Below, piece after piece: positions 32,697 through 47,800 of a DNA stretch of 64,000 nt. Under the pieces are notes generated by a model. It saw nothing but the letters and a program-made list of their open reading frames with translations. It was not told the origin of the DNA and did no database searches. Source of the DNA: Thunnus maccoyii (lineage: Eukaryota; Chordata; Actinopteri; Scombriformes; Scombridae); assembly GCF_910596095.1 (NCBI RefSeq), contig NC_056550.1, positions 2,232,001-2,296,000 on the forward strand, read 5' to 3'. How positions within the stretch are numbered: position 1 is the first letter of the stretch; every line of letters begins with the position of its first letter. The position numbers were made by a program, and so were the translations under genes.

Positions 32697-34523
32697 GTAT
32701 ACATAGACAGACTGATCCTCTGACCCTTCACACAGTCACACAAACATGAAACACACACCTCTGTCAGTGGTTACTGAGATGACGATGGGAAGCAAGACAG
32801 TGAAAAAAAAACAAGCCAAACTGAAAAAACACACCTGCTCACAACATCTTCATCATCCCAGGACCCCACTGGGAGGCAGTATCTCTTGAGAGATGATGTT
32901 GTGTGACTGTGTGTGTGTGTGTGTGTGTGCCTGTGTGTTCACCATTCATTATGGATGAATACCCCAAGTGCTTTCCACTGGTGTCAGATGTGCTTTTCTT
33001 CTCACAGCCACTCAAATGTAAAGAGAAGCCACTCTCCTTTTTCCCAGCTCATATCTGATGCTAATGTGGTATAAAGGCTGCAGACTGAGTCACGGAAGAG
33101 ACTTAACTCCAGTGATGAGTCAAACTCTCAGACTGTCTATGCAGGTTATAACTGACACAACCGTACTTAAGGAGATAACCAGATAACCATCATACTAAGC
33201 TTTCCTCAAGCGGTTGAGCCACCCAAACCAACCTACAAGATGTTTTCTTCGTTTTATTGTTCTCTCGTTCTTTCTTTGCATTTGTAAACAAAGTCTAAAT
33301 TCTGCAGACAATAATATACAATTAAGCATATAGTGTTCCAAACTGAAATTCAATTTCCAGGACTGAATGCTATACAAAGGTGATGATTTATGACAAACGA
33401 CTTTATTTAGAAAATATACATAGAAATTCAGTTCTCCATTACTATTCCTTTCATCCTCCCCACACACTTTATATAAAGATCTCAAGTTAAAATTAGATTG
33501 TGCTAACAAGGCAGATATTATCATCGAGTAACATTGAACTCAGTGAAATATTGTGACATTAGTTCAACTCAGTGCAAATCCCAGAGCCTGGGAGAGCAGC
33601 AGGTGAGTCAACTGTCAATCAAAGCTGTCAATCAATGCCTACACAGCAGACATCAATGCTACTATAAGTAAGCGGTAGAAGTTGAGGCTTTTTGAATTGG
33701 AGTCAGTTGGAGCATCTAGCGGCTGTTGGCGGCGCTTTAAGGTGCTTCTACATTGGCTTCAGCCACAAGCAGTGGTAGTTGCCACTTGACCCTCCCCATT
33801 TAAAAATAAATATATCTCATGCAACTTCAAAGACTGAGGAGGATTTGTGAAACAAAAACAGATTCTGTCCAGTCGACTTAAAGACAGGGTCAGCAAATCA
33901 CATATTTACTGATGACTTGTGCACGAGCTTGACAGATCAACGATAGTGATTTATTATATTAGAACCAAAGACATGACAGAAATTTCTCACTTATTTTTTG
34001 TAACGCTGTACACAGATCATTCATTCCAGTTGTGTTATTCTGAAAAGTGATCCCAATTTAAGAAGCCTGAGTTCAGTTTTTTTGGGTTCATGATATCTTG
34101 GAACTCTTGTGACACTCATTATCTCACAGCTATTGTCCCAATCAGGACACGCTGCTGAATGAATGTATAAAAGGATCGTGTAAATTAATAACCAGTAGTT
34201 GTTGTTTTTTTTCAAAACTGTCATTGCAGCCCTTTTTCTCTAATGTTCTTTGTTTTATTTAAATTGCATTTCTTTCCCACAATGAAATGTTGGTCAAGAA
34301 CTTTTTGTGACCCTGCATGTTTGTGCCTGAATCCTCTCATTTGTCTGATGTTGTGGGACCAATGACACTGCTACAACACAAGAGAACACCATGTCCTCAG
34401 TCCTATTCATCTTGCCTCTACCACTGCATCTGCTTTTATATATTAAAGTATTATATACTGTAAATATAAAACTTAAGTAGCATTTCCTAGAAAGAATGAC
34501 AGATATTACTGTGAGCACTGATA
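32697..34523. other. No gene recognised
   Basis: Contains a (GT)n run at 32908-32929. The patch 33685-33800 (cattggcttcagccac) may be a scrap of the repeat at 26947. No exon. Confidence 0.4.
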
Positions 34524-35750
<1,227 letters not shown>

Positions 35751-36430
35751 TACTCATTGGCATGTTTACATTTTAGGAGTTGTATGTAAATTAATTGGCC
35801 TTAATATATTGGCTGAGATGTAGATTCAGTGTGAGTGAATGGGGTTTTAGAACACTTCAGCATTAGGCTTTAATTCTATGGCACTATCTAACTTATAAAT
35901 TGTGCATGTCATTATAATTCTTGCAATACTGAGCATTTTGAAATTTGAATAGATTTTGACTGTACACAGGCACTAAGATATAAATGCAATGGGACTAATT
36001 TGTTCTACATTGACTTAAATGCATCATAAAACTCATAATAACTGATAAAACTGTACATGTCCTCATTAGGAGCTGATGTACAGTTGATCAGTGCCCAGTA
36101 CTGAATATTTTGACATTTAATGGGGTTTGTACTGTATACAGGTGCTGTGCTGTGAATACAATGGGACTCAATAAGGCTCATAGACTTTAGGGTTACTCAT
36201 AGTACTACACAGGTTCTGTGCAAATTGGTAGAATCTGAATGATCTACATACCATGATTTGTATGAATGTGGAGGATGGGAGTCTTGGATTACCTCCCTTC
36301 TGGAGAAGTTGTTTCTTCTTGTCCCTCTAGGAGGCGATATCAGTAACCCTCCCAGACTGAGAGCAGGTCCATGTTGTGTCCTCAGCACGCATCACTGAGT
36401 CCAGTGGGCCACAGGGTGTTCTTGTGTTCT

Positions 36431-36464
36431 TGTGTGTGTGTGTGTGTGTGTATGTGTGTGTGTG
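36431..36464. repeat. (GT)n microsatellite
   Basis: TG run with one TA interruption. Confidence 0.9.
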
Positions 36465-36688
36465 GGAGGGGGAGATGTTATGTATGTTCTTACATAACTG
36501 ACGAGCGGAGTCAGGGAAAGTCATTAGAGTCAATGGAAAATTTGAGACCGAAAGTTAGAACACAGACACACAGGCTCTGTTTAACACACAATACACAAAC
36601 TGTCAGTCTAAGCTCATGCACCTCACTGGGTCTGTATTTATAATCTAGGCCCCATTGTTTCACATTAAACGCTTCACAAATTAATGAC

Positions 36689-36709
36689 AAAAAAAAAAAA
36701 AAAAAAAAA
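36689..36709. repeat. Poly(A) run, 21 nt
   Basis: Homopolymer A. No matching duplication was found, so it was not assigned to a retrotransposon. Confidence 0.85.
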
Positions 36710-39700
36710 TTGCTGGTGAAATTGCAGCATTAAAAACATTTAATATTTATTGTGATGCAAATTTAAAGCAATGTCTTATCATTTCAGTACAATTTCAACC
36801 AATGAGGGGGCAAGATAATGATAAACCTGGTTACACATGTCAAGTGGTAAGAAGACCTACTCTGATATCTACATCACAGTATTACGTCCACTGTTAGACA
36901 AATCTGAGATTACATGTTTTAAGTCATAATATGGTATTTTGAGAATGTTATAAGAATAATGTCATAATTTTATGACAGTCATACATATGCACCACATTTA
37001 AAGGGTACTTAACATTTTTCAACATGAGTCTTATTCTCATAACTGATCACTTGCCACCTGAGATTTTGGCAAATATAGAGTCCAGCAAAACTAAACTTCA
37101 ATCTTGAATAAATGATTTCAAATGCTTCCAAAAAGTAAACTCAGAAATTAGCCCCCTGGATTAGCTATTGTAGCTAACTGTATATGGATCTACCTACAGG
37201 GCAACTTGGCAGCTAACCAGACAGCTCCCTATTCATCTGCACATGTTGGTTTGTTATGTGTGAGGATGTGAGCCACTGTTCAAATGCAGATATTTTGCTT
37301 TCAAGAGTTATCTTCTTAATCACATATGATGATGCATAAAAATCAATAAAATCTAATCTTTGCTCTGATTGCTGTGATTAACTGAATTTGATATTTCAAA
37401 TTACACACAACACACCAGTCCAAGTGGAAGACTAATAATACTTTACAAACAACCAACAACTAACAGAGTTCAATAGTAAATAACACAATATTAAAATCGA
37501 GAAATGACTAATAATTACATTTACAATAATAACAGAATGTTAAATCATTAACTTTGTTACTATCACACAAACAGACTTCAGCGGAATAATTCTCATTAAA
37601 TGATGACCACTAAAGCAGTCTTTCTTTAGTTGATTTTCTTCATTTTTCTCACCTTGTGAAAACATTTAGTCCTCATAGGTATTGTGGTACCGGAACACAC
37701 ACACATAGCCCACTTAGCCCACTTTTATTTTCTCTATTGTGTCACAGACAATAAGAAATATGACTCTGTCCTCCAGACTCAGGGGAGTTTCTTACTGATT
37801 CTACCCTCATAATGCTGTGACACACAGACCTCACTCTGAACAGGTGTGAATGGGCAACTTTGTTTTCAGCAAAGCAGAAGACGTCAAATGGGTCAAAATC
37901 CTCTCAGTCTCGCAATTTACTGTTTTCTCTCTTAAGTGGACACAGTAGCTCCACTGATTTTTTTCCTTTTCATCATTTTGGGGCAGTGGAGCAACATTTT
38001 GCCTTTATCTTTGTTTTGTTCTCCACCAACTTGCTTGATAGATGTCCCACAATACAAATGTGCATCAACTAGTCGCTAGTGAGCCAAAAGAGGCTACAGT
38101 TCATTGGAGCTGAGGGGAGCGGCTGAGTTTGGTGAAAATTAAACTTTGGTTCAACATGAGTGAGATGTTTTACATGACACATGTTCATTTGATCCATTGT
38201 TATTGTATGAAACTGATAACTGCAGCTTTAACTATAATTATGTCACAATGTCTGTCATTGTCATTGTCCATACTGAGCTAGGTTGTTCTGTTTCGCCTCT
38301 GGAACCAGACATTACAAAAGTTTATGATCTCAAAATGTAAAACTAGCAAAATCTGTCTGTTGACTTGTTACAAAGAGCAGCTCTCAGTCTGTGAAAACAC
38401 TTGTATGTCTTCTGCACCTCTGGAGGAGTTGAGAAAAATGTCAGCTTGGGCTCTGAGACTAAAAGTTTTAACAGGAAGTCCATGTTACAAGCTGTGGGCA
38501 TGACACTAAAAAGATGCAAGCATGTTCAAACAAAATGATGCCATTCGTTGCATTATGGGAAATGTAGTATCTAGTGTTTTTGAAGCTTGATGCATAGTAG
38601 GCACTAAAAATCTGTATATCTTGGCCACTGGTTGGTTCTGACCACAACTTTGTACAAGTACAACACTACATTAGCTTGCATCAGCAAAACAAACCCAAAT
38701 CTATGCAAATGAGTGAATCCACTGACACTGCACTGTGGGTAACGTAGGCCAGGTTAGAATCAAAAAATCTCTGGTTCTGCTGCACAAATCTTGATTCTTT
38801 TGAAGGCAGTTGAATACGAGCTATGGGAATGGACATAGAACGGAGAGCCATTTTTTTGGCATCAGAATAGAGCTAAAAAGTTGGAAAGATTCCATTAGAA
38901 GAGAGCTTTGTTGGATATCTAAGCTAATGAAGAAACATTAGGGACAAATCACAAGTGACATGAAATCTTCAGGAGCTGTAGTTTTTTTAAAATCCTAAAT
39001 TAAACATTCAACAAATATCCAATCATGTGGTAATTTGTTCCAAGGCAAGAAGAGAGCTTTGAAAACTAGATGAAACTACTGAGCCACTGATCAGCAACCC
39101 TATAAATCTTCAACAGTTATGTCTGTAAAAATTATTAGCACTTGACTATTAAAGTTGAAATCTGATTGGAATTAAGTTTATTAAAACCAATAAGAGCTAA
39201 AAAAAAATCTCATGATCTTCAACACAAGATGACACATTGGTTTTATCCAGTTATATAAGTCTGCCTGTCAGACCTCAGGCGAGGTCTGCTGTGCGTGTGT
39301 GTGAGCTTGTGTGTCAGCATTTCCCTCCCCAGGCACTCATCTCCCCTATCACTTATAATCTCACAGTTTCAGTGGCTCATGGCTTGTCTTTTTCTCTGTC
39401 TGTCCCTCTTCCGCTCTCACTGTCCTTCATTCCTTTTTTTCTCCTCCATCACTTTGCATTTATCCCTGTCCAGCCAGCCTTCCTCACTATCATTGGATAG
39501 ATGAATGGGTTAGATGGGGAGATGTATGGAGGCGTGTAAATTCAATCAATAAAGGAACTGAAAGAGGCAGCTGACCTGCTTCCTGACGACGCAAAAAGAA
39601 AATTAAAGGAGGGAACTGTTTCTTTTTCAGTGCCCCATTAATCTCCAGTGTCCTTCATCTCTGCCATTCCCTCTCATATTTACCTCCACTTCTCTCCATC

Positions 39701-40956
39701 TCTTCATTCTCTGTCCTTTGGTGAGTCTGTTCATACAAGAAAAGACTAATGTCCTGGTTTACAGACATTCATTCAAATGGCCTCATTGGGATTTTTGACA
39801 GTTGACAATATCATCTTTCTGTTATGTATGCTATCTTTGTTTCCCTCTCTGATGTAGGAAGCAGATGAACTTCCATTTATCCCTTAAACCATTTGCTTCT
39901 GATCAACCACTTCATACATCTCTTTTCCCATTCATCCTTTTTTACCTGTACATGACATTACAGTGATGAGGTTAGTGGTTCCAGATGTTTCCTGTCTAAT
40001 GTACCCCCACAGCCCTCCTCTGATGAACTCAAGTACCCCATAGACACCATCTGTCATGTTCCAAATGTGTTCATTTGAGCTGGTTTTCAACTGGATGTTG
40101 TTTAACAATTAATTATATAAAAGTACTGTTACAATATTTTTTCATTTTCATCAATATTTAAGTCAGGTGTCCATTTGTTCTACCACTTTGAGAAGCAGAA
40201 TGTTTTAACCTTTTATCCATGACATCCACACAAAACTAGTGGTGTAGTGGTATCTTGAGATGAGTATACTGCAGCTTGTGCCTAACCACCCTCTACCCCC
40301 AGCCAACCTTTTTACTACATGACCTTTGTGTTGTAATATGATGTAATATTGAACATAATGGACAGAGCTTCTCCCCAGGCTGGGTGCTGTTTTACAAAGG
40401 TACGTATGTTGCCTTGGAGGAGGCAAAAGGTCAGGAAACAAAAGTCTGCCACAGATCACATGAAAGACTGTAACACGATTACTGCTACACTCATATGTAT
40501 CTGTGGCTATTTTTAGGTAAGAATGTGGTAAATCACCTCTGCCTAGAGGTGGGTCTACACCGTAAACCTGCCTGTAATCATCACTTCACCTCCACACAAA
40601 ACCTACTGCAAGGGAACACATCAGTAGTTAAGAAAACAAATTCCCACCTATTGAAGGCTTAGCTGGAGACTCTGACTCAAGCTATAACCAGATCTCCAAA
40701 AAACAGCTACATATTCACATGTGTTCTGTTGGTATTGTAGGTGAAAAGTATTTTGAGAAAATCAGTAAATTTCACAGCAAAACATCTCCTGGAATGCTGT
40801 AAAATCATGAAAGCCAACAGTGTGTGAATGTGGATTTTCACCTTAAGAGTTCAGAGTGCTGACAGACAACAAGAGATTCACCTCACCTTAGATTATGATG
40901 GAACTAGAAACACACACAGCACAATCAGATGTGAAGAGTCTCTTCAGGGCTGCTGC

Positions 40957-41206
40957 CAGGGGCGTTGCTAGGACTATTTTAGGGGGGCTTAATCTGATTT
41001 ATAGCACTTAATTGATATTGGATCCGTGCCGAATACAAACTAGGAAGAGACAGATCTACTGTGTTGATTTTACACCTACCGCTACTCTAAAAATTCATGA
41101 AAAACAGACATTTTGGGGCCATTAAAAAAAAAAAAAAAATTCTCCCCCCAGACCCTCCTGGTAAAGGCTTAGCCCCCTTATCCATAAATCTCTAGTGATG
41201 CCCCTG
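40957..41206. mobile_element. 250-bp hAT-type MITE with intact 8-bp TSD
   Basis: Ends CAGGGGCGTTGCTAG (left) and the inverse of CAGGGGCATCACTAG (right). Directly outside, GCTGCTGC stands at 40949-40956 and again at 41207-41214, a perfect 8-bp duplication as made by hAT transposases. The interior is non-coding with an A-run and a C-rich stretch. The intact duplication implies fairly recent movement. Confidence 0.85.
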
Positions 41207-42351
41207 GCTGCTGCTCATGTAGAGCACCAACATGAAATCCCACACAGAAGCCCACTCACTGGCACATTTCCCTCTGCCTCAACCCACTTATCAGCCAGTC
41301 AAAGTGTGAGAAGAACCCATCGATCCCTGTGTGGGTGTTCACTTCACGTGCATAATTGTTCACGTACTGAAAGAGTTTGTGTATGTGTGTGGAGGGTGTG
41401 TGTGTGTGTGTGTGTGTGGGTGGAGGTCACAGTAAAACAGTATAAGAGGTTTCTAGAAATCTAAATTTGTCTTAAAAGTGAAACTGCATGGCGTGCTGCT
41501 CTGAAACAGTACCAAGTTCAAAGTTCTGGTAAACTCACTTCAAGGCAAACGACAAACCATCTAAAGTAAAACCAGCTTATTTTCAGGGCTGGGTGGACAT
41601 TAGCTGCAGGCAAAGAAACAAAGTGACAACAGTAAGCACTCTTGCTCCTCTGGCATGCTCTTCAGTACATGAAAAGCCACATTGTTGGGTGACTTTTTTG
41701 TGGATACTTTAAAGAGGGTGCTCAAGTGGTTCTTTTGCCTCTAGGAGAGAAAGTGCAGTCCACTCTGCCAGCTAAGCCTTCAGCATCAAATACAGCGAGA
41801 ACGCTTTGAGGTTAAGGCACATGGGATTGAATTAGGGCTGCAGCTAAGGCCATGACTGACATTAGTGGTCAAAGACAAAAATACAGGCAGCTCATTCATT
41901 TCACTGCATTGACACAACTAACCCACTAGATCCTTCAAAAGTTTGTTTTGCATGTGTGTGGAGATAACTGACTCTCTGCACTGCACAAGGGTGGAAGATA
42001 TGAGACAGACCTGATGGGCGCTTCACATTATTTGAAACGTGACACATCAGTAATAACATGTTGAATAAAACACCAAAAAGAAAGTAGCAATCAGCCCTCA
42101 TGTGCAGTTTATGGTGTCCTGTGTGCAGTTTGACCAATACAGCTGCTGGGCTTGTTGCAGGTTTAAATATCTTTGATCATCTTGTTTATACTAAACTGCT
42201 CTAATTATTTCCATGTAAATTTCAAATTAAAATGTTATGTATGTTAGGTATGCGTGGGTGCACAATGTCACACACGTATCTTGGACAGCCCCAATATGAC
42301 CCCACACACATGTGCATAAGTATTATTTTCACAATTGGTTTCATCGCTTTT
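41207..42351. other. No gene recognised
   Basis: Unassigned, with a (GT)n run at 41396-41418. Confidence 0.45.
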
Positions 42352-42543
42352 AGGATTTATTTTGGCATTTTGCCTTCATGGGATAGCAAAGGAGTGAGGG
42401 TGTTGTGACATGTAATGTAACATGTAATGTAATGTTGTATCATGTAATGTACATATAATGTAACATGTCCCTCAGATGGAATCAAACCATGAATTTTGCA
42501 CTTATATGGTATATGCCTTGACCTATCACATATCAGGATACCC
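42352..42543 (-). repeat. tRNA-derived SINE, copy 2
   Basis: Minus strand begins GGGTATCCTGATATGTGATA then GGTCAAGGCATATACC, and a B-box-like GGTTTGATTCC. The tail reads TTTGCTATCCCATGAAGGC. It is the same family as 30381-30532, with an internal (GTAAT)-rich duplication at 42410-42470. Confidence 0.6.
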
Positions 42544-43328
42544 AAAGCTCATTAATTAGTTGATTATTCTGTAAGGTTTAAAAGTGAAGTTAATTTATAC
42601 ATTCAAATTACTTCACAACATATATATTTACAATGTTTACACAGTTAATTATTTATATATCTGTGCTGTATTATTCACATATTTACAGGTTCAAATATTT
42701 ACATCAGCATCCTGTGAAGGTTGAAACAGTATTGAATCTGCTTCTGTGGTTTTACCTCATTACAGTTGGATCTGCCTCAGTCTAGCCTATGATTGGTTGG
42801 TTTAGTCACATGTGCCTTAGAGACGAGGAAGTGTTGTTGTTATGACTCTGATGCCGGGAGCTAGAGTAAAAGTGCTGCTTAAAAAGTCACCTGTCTCCAT
42901 CCTGCTATTTTCTCTTATGAAAAGTGTCAAATTACCATCTATCGAACCCTCACGTTACAATTCTTTCAATTAAGTGGTTAATTAAGTCTATAAAAAGGCA
43001 TGAAATCGTGAAAAATGGCCATAATTTTCCAGAGCTTAAGGTGACATCTTCAAGTTGATTGTTTTTGTCCAACTAACAATCCAAAAGCAAAAGTTATTTA
43101 ATTTACAATCATATGAAACCGAGAAAAGGAGATCGTCACATTGGAGAACCTTAAACCAGCAATAATTTGTCACAAGAAGTTACTTCTCAGGCAAAAGTAG
43201 TGGTTGTTTTAAATTTAAACTCAGATTCCCTTACAGATAAAGCTCAGTTTGGGATTTGCAACTGATAGAGATGATTATGAGGAATCATTGTTTGAGATGA
43301 TGACCTGTTTTCAGAGAAGCCCAGAAAG
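42544..43328. other. No gene recognised
   Basis: AT-rich DNA with several short TATATA and ATTTA patches. Confidence 0.45.
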
Positions 43329-43862
43329 TTCAATTCAATTCAATTCAATTTTTATTTATGTAGCGCCAAATGACAACAAAAGTCATCTCAGGGCACTTTT
43401 CACATAGAGCAGGTCAAGACCGTACTCTTTAATTTATAGAGACCCAACAATTCCCCCATGAGCAAGCACTTGGTGACAGCGGTAAGGAAAAACTCCCCTT
43501 TAACGGGAAGAAACCTCAAGCAGAACCTGGCTCTTGGTGGGCGGCCATCTGCCTTGACCGGTTGGGTTGAGAGAGAGAAAGAAAGAGGGAAAGGGGGGGG
43601 CAGAATAACAACAATCATAACAATAACAGCAGCAATAGCAGTAGCAATAGCCAGGGAAGGATGCCAACAGGACTGCGAAGGACCGCGAGGGCTCTGCCTG
43701 CAACCCAGGGTTTCCTGCGAGATGAGAAAGCACAAAAAACTCTGGGTAAGAAGCAAAGTTAGTGACATGCATTGATATTACATGAATGCATACAGATGGA
43801 GAGGAGGTGGAGGAGAGAGGAGCTAAGTGCATCATGGGAAGTCCCCCAGCAGTCTAGGCCTA
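43329..43862 (+). repeat. Teleost dispersed repeat with (TTCAA)n end
   Basis: Begins with a (TTCAA)n run at 43329-43350, then tttatttatgtagcgccaaat, a GC-richer body (cttggtgacagcggtaagg, ctcttggtgggcggccatct), a gggggggcagaataac stretch and an (AATAGCAGC)-like segment. It ends near catcatgggaagtc. The tail recurs at 18040-18175. The open frames in it do not look like proteins. The class (LINE tail or SINE-like) is unresolved. Confidence 0.6.
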
Positions 43863-44429
43863 TAGCAGCATAACTAAGGGCTGATCCAAGGTGAGGTAAT
43901 GAAACTAATTTTGTGTCTCACCTTAGCTGCTCAGAAACTGTGACAAACATTTCACAAGAAAGCATTATTCACTCTACACGACACAGAGAAAAGATAACAG
44001 GAATAGAGAACAGATAACACCACAACACAGCCGTTAATACTGTGAGGTGCTTAGTTAATGTCTCTGTTACTGAATCCAGCCAAAGTTCCACATCATCCCT
44101 TAGTAAAGTTTAGAAGCACTGTGGCAAATTAATGGGCTGTGACAACTTTCCATAAACTCAAGCTGGGCTTCCAGAGCTGGCTGAAAGTGTCTCCTAAACA
44201 GCAACAAGTGAGCACCCAATCCACACAGAGAGCTGGACTTACTAAAGTACCACCAAACTGAGTCCAATCTGCCACTGATAACTTGTGTTATGATTTGGTG
44301 CAAATACAAAAATAAATAAATTGAATTGAATTGAATTGTTAACCATTGTGCTGTTAGAAAATGCCATTCCATGCCAGGTGGATGAGCAGCAAGATGAACT
44401 CACAACATCACTGATCAAACACAGAGAAG
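43863..44429. other. No gene; inverted (TTGAA)n run at 44321-44339
   Basis: A (TTGAA)n run preceded by aaataaataaa mirrors the (TTCAA)n..tttatttat end at 43329, so the 1.0-kb interval could be one element with inverted simple ends. Otherwise unassigned. Confidence 0.4.
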
Positions 44430-44640
44430 TTTAACAATGGCTTTGTTTGTGGACTTCCATTTTGAAGCCTCGAGTTTGGCATTTTGACTGTCGTTATCTT
44501 GGTTTTTTGGAGCCAGATGGGATGAGAAGTGACCATATTTGGATGAGAGGTTGGAGCTGGGGAGGAGCTGAGATGGGCCGAATGAAGCCTGGGTACCTGA
44601 AGCATTGGCTTAATTTTTCAGCCCCAGAGGTTGCCGCTTG
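44430..44640 (+). repeat. Dispersed teleost repeat, second copy
   Basis: Shares ggagccag, cattggctt.atttttcagcc and gaggttgc with 27385-27472, in the same order. Confidence 0.6.
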
Positions 44641-44694
44641 GTTGCGATGCCATGTTTCTAAAGTAGCCCAGAACAGACAAACCAAACACTGGCT

Positions 44695-44842
44695 CTAGAG
44701 AGGGCCTTTCATGTTTTTCGCAAGTTTTGCGGCTACCACAGGTTTTCCTACATGCTTGGAAGGGGAGGGGAGGGCTATTCATTTGGTTGCAGTCTGCAAC
44801 CTCACCACTAGATGCCACTAAATCCTACACACTGGTTCTTTA
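44695..44842 (+). repeat. Dispersed repeat (partner 61225-61318)
   Basis: tattcatttggttgca, tgcaacctcaccactagatgcc and tcctttaag-like end blocks recur at 61250-61317. Short GGGGA run at 44760-44772. Confidence 0.65.
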
Positions 44843-47800
44843 AGATGGTTCAGTAAGACTCCTCCAACATTTTTTCACTGCAGAAATGAACCATTGGTCA
44901 AGCAGCTGAGAATCTCTGCTGTTACAGAAGAGAAGCAGAAAAGGATAAACAGACAGTCTGAAAAATACTGTCAGAGAAAATCATTTTGACCACATCAATG
45001 ACCCTGACAGGAAAGACTCAGTATGTTTAGACAAGATAAACAAATGTGGGATTCACATTCCACTTTCATGGAAGTATGTCAGAAAATCCTTCCCAACAGG
45101 ACGAGTGTGAAAGTGTGTTGTATCTCAAAAAAAGTCTTTCCAAAAACAGCTTTTGGAAAAGCTTTGGTCATCTTATATTTGGGCCACTTCAGTACTTATC
45201 CTTTGCTCACATGTAGCGACTTTATGGCACAATTTCACCCCTGATAAACTGCATAAACGACACAAACGCAGTTATGTACATACCACATTTGTGGTGTCAC
45301 TGTACTCTGGTCCATATAGTGTACACTGTCATTCATTTTGGATCCTCAAACGTATGAGATGATAACAAAAAAAGCCTCAAAACAAGCTACATGAATGTGG
45401 AAAGAGTCATTTGTGCTTTGGTTAGGCTTCTGTTGGACTGAGAGCGAGAATGCTCCTAATCGTCTCTTTACACTTGTCTTCTACTTGTTAGAATCGCCAT
45501 ATAGCGGCTGGGCTAAAAGCAGGAGGCTTGAGGCAGAAGTTAGCTGCAGACCAACCAGATTTCACCCACAATGAACACATAAACAATGACAGTCATATTC
45601 TCCACATGAAATACTGTGGACCATGGGCAGCATGTGGTCCAGCAGTGCTCAATGGAAACTGGCAGCCTTATATTGCCTGCCACTGGCAACAACCTCAACC
45701 CCTACCACAGTGTAGAGAAACCTGCCCCGCACCTGGAATCAAAACTACACAAAAACAATAAATACATAAAATCACATTTATACTGCACTACTGTCAAATA
45801 TTCTGCATTATCTTAAGTTATATTACATTAAATACATTACATAGAACTAAAGACAATCTGAACATCAGCTTAAAGTACACTAACAACCTACACTAATTAC
45901 AACATGGTACCTCCTGGAACCTTTGTAAATAAACTTAGATTTTGCTGTGATTTCTAACGGCATAAATATGGCAGCAACATTATTGTTCATACATATAGAT
46001 ATCTACATACTGTATAACTTTAAAATTACATAAACTCACTACATTTAAGAAGTTTATTACTAATGACAGCAGCAGAGGTGGTGTATGACTCTGGTGTTAG
46101 CTCCAGCTAGGTTGAGAAGTGAGATAAATCCCAAAAGTTTAAAAAATAAAGTCCTCCTGCCAATAAACTGCTCCAGATCAGAGCAGAATTGAGTGTTTAT
46201 TCCTCCAGAAGACAGAAGGCAGCAGCAGCAACGCAGGACTCTTCGGCTCTGCTCCCTGACCGGCTCTCTCCTGCAGAGCTTGCTGGACCTCAGCAACCGT
46301 CAGTTGGCAAGCAACGGCTCTGTCCCCCAGTCCAGCTCCACGGTACGGGAGAATTTTTCGCCCTTAGCTTAACTTAGCCTAGCCTAGCTTTGCCCCATGT
46401 GACTTAAGAAGGGGCATCAAATCTGAATGGCTTGTTGAATCACATGAGTGCAGAGCAAGCCAGCCCACTCCAAACTGACTGAGTGGTCTTATTTCACAGC
46501 TTGTGTGTTCGTAGGCACATCAAAGACCCAAATACATATGCACAAGCACTGAAAAAGAGAGTTTTTCATAATATGGCCCCTTTAAGCTTCAGGTTTTTAT
46601 TGGACAGTACAACAGCACTGCCTCTGGGGCTCTGTACAGAACTCACATTTTAATAAAAATCTATGAATGTTAATGTATTAAAATGAATAGATCAGTCTAT
46701 ATTTAAATTAGTTTTACTTTATGTTTAGGTGTTTATTATAGCTACATTACAGACTGAATAACATAATTCACTACATCTCACTGTCAATTTGGTTATTTTT
46801 TTCTGAGAAAAAGTCTGTTGGTGGACCCTTGAGCAGAGATTTTTTTGTCACAGTACAGTAAGATAGTTGTGTTGAAGTGTAATCCCTAGAGCTGAGCTGA
46901 ATTGGTGCTGTCAGCAAGAACGCTGCTGTTCTAATTGCAAATGATCATACTGTGTCCTCCCGTCCTCGGGAATTTGTACCCCCAAATTTAGCTTGCCATG
47001 TTCGAACTCCCAAGTATGCAAGCCCGAACTTGGCATACTTTGTATTCAGAAAGGGAAAACTGCCATTTTCATTCCAACCCCTCCACCCTCCCACTCCACT
47101 AGGGAGTGTCACTCCATGTGGAGTCACACTTACAGCTGTTTTCATAAAGCAGTCCAACCACCATTAGTTGCCATTGTATTGAAGCTAATCATTAGCTAAT
47201 TGAATGATGTGCTGACTCATGATGTAACCATGGAGCTGGGTAGTGATTTCTTCTCAGTGTATACATATGTCTCCAATCACTGTGTCATGTTTTTCAGTAG
47301 GATCTACAATCGTATCACTATTGTACACAGAAATATATTTAGGGGCATATTTGGGGTTTTCATTGAAAACCAAACAATTTGGAATGCATGTATGATGTAT
47401 ATGTTTACTGACTTCAGAGAAGCACATTTACAGTACTGCAGGAGCTTTGTGGTGCTGAAGTGTTCTGAGCAGGATGTGAAATCTGATCTGTCTCTGAAGT
47501 CCGACCTCCTTGTGGACAAGTGAAAAGAAAATTTCCCTGTGGACCTCCATAAAGCCTTGCATTATTACCTTGCAAAAATTACTTTATCCCATTACCAAAG
47601 TGTGACAAACACTGTGAATCCCATCACTAAAATCCACAAAGCAAGAAATCCATTGTAGGCACATTCCCCTGATCATCCCTCAGGATGGTCTGTCTGCATA
47701 TGTTTTAATGAGCCTGGGCCCAAATCCAAGACTGAATTTATACAGTTTGGTTCCCAGGCCGCAAAAGTTTAGGAACCTTTGGGCCATAAGTGCATAATGT

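Larger units (their letters stand above)
35751..40948. other. Long stretch without recognised genes
   Basis: AT-rich and moderately unique. Holds a (GT)n run (36431-36464), a poly(A) run (36689-36709) and a patch at 39970-40070 (ttagtggttcc, gtacccccacag) that resembles the end of a fish repeat. I found no exon with splice sites, no RNA gene and no further TIR pair. Confidence 0.45.

Noticed and set aside
36689-36709. Poly(A) run as the tail of a retro-insertion
   Set aside because: No AATAAA just upstream and no direct duplication flanking any plausible insert.
47200-47523. 107-aa plus-strand ORF
   Set aside because: Hydrophobic and Tyr/Ile-rich as expected from AT-rich DNA. No known motif or flanking splice sites.
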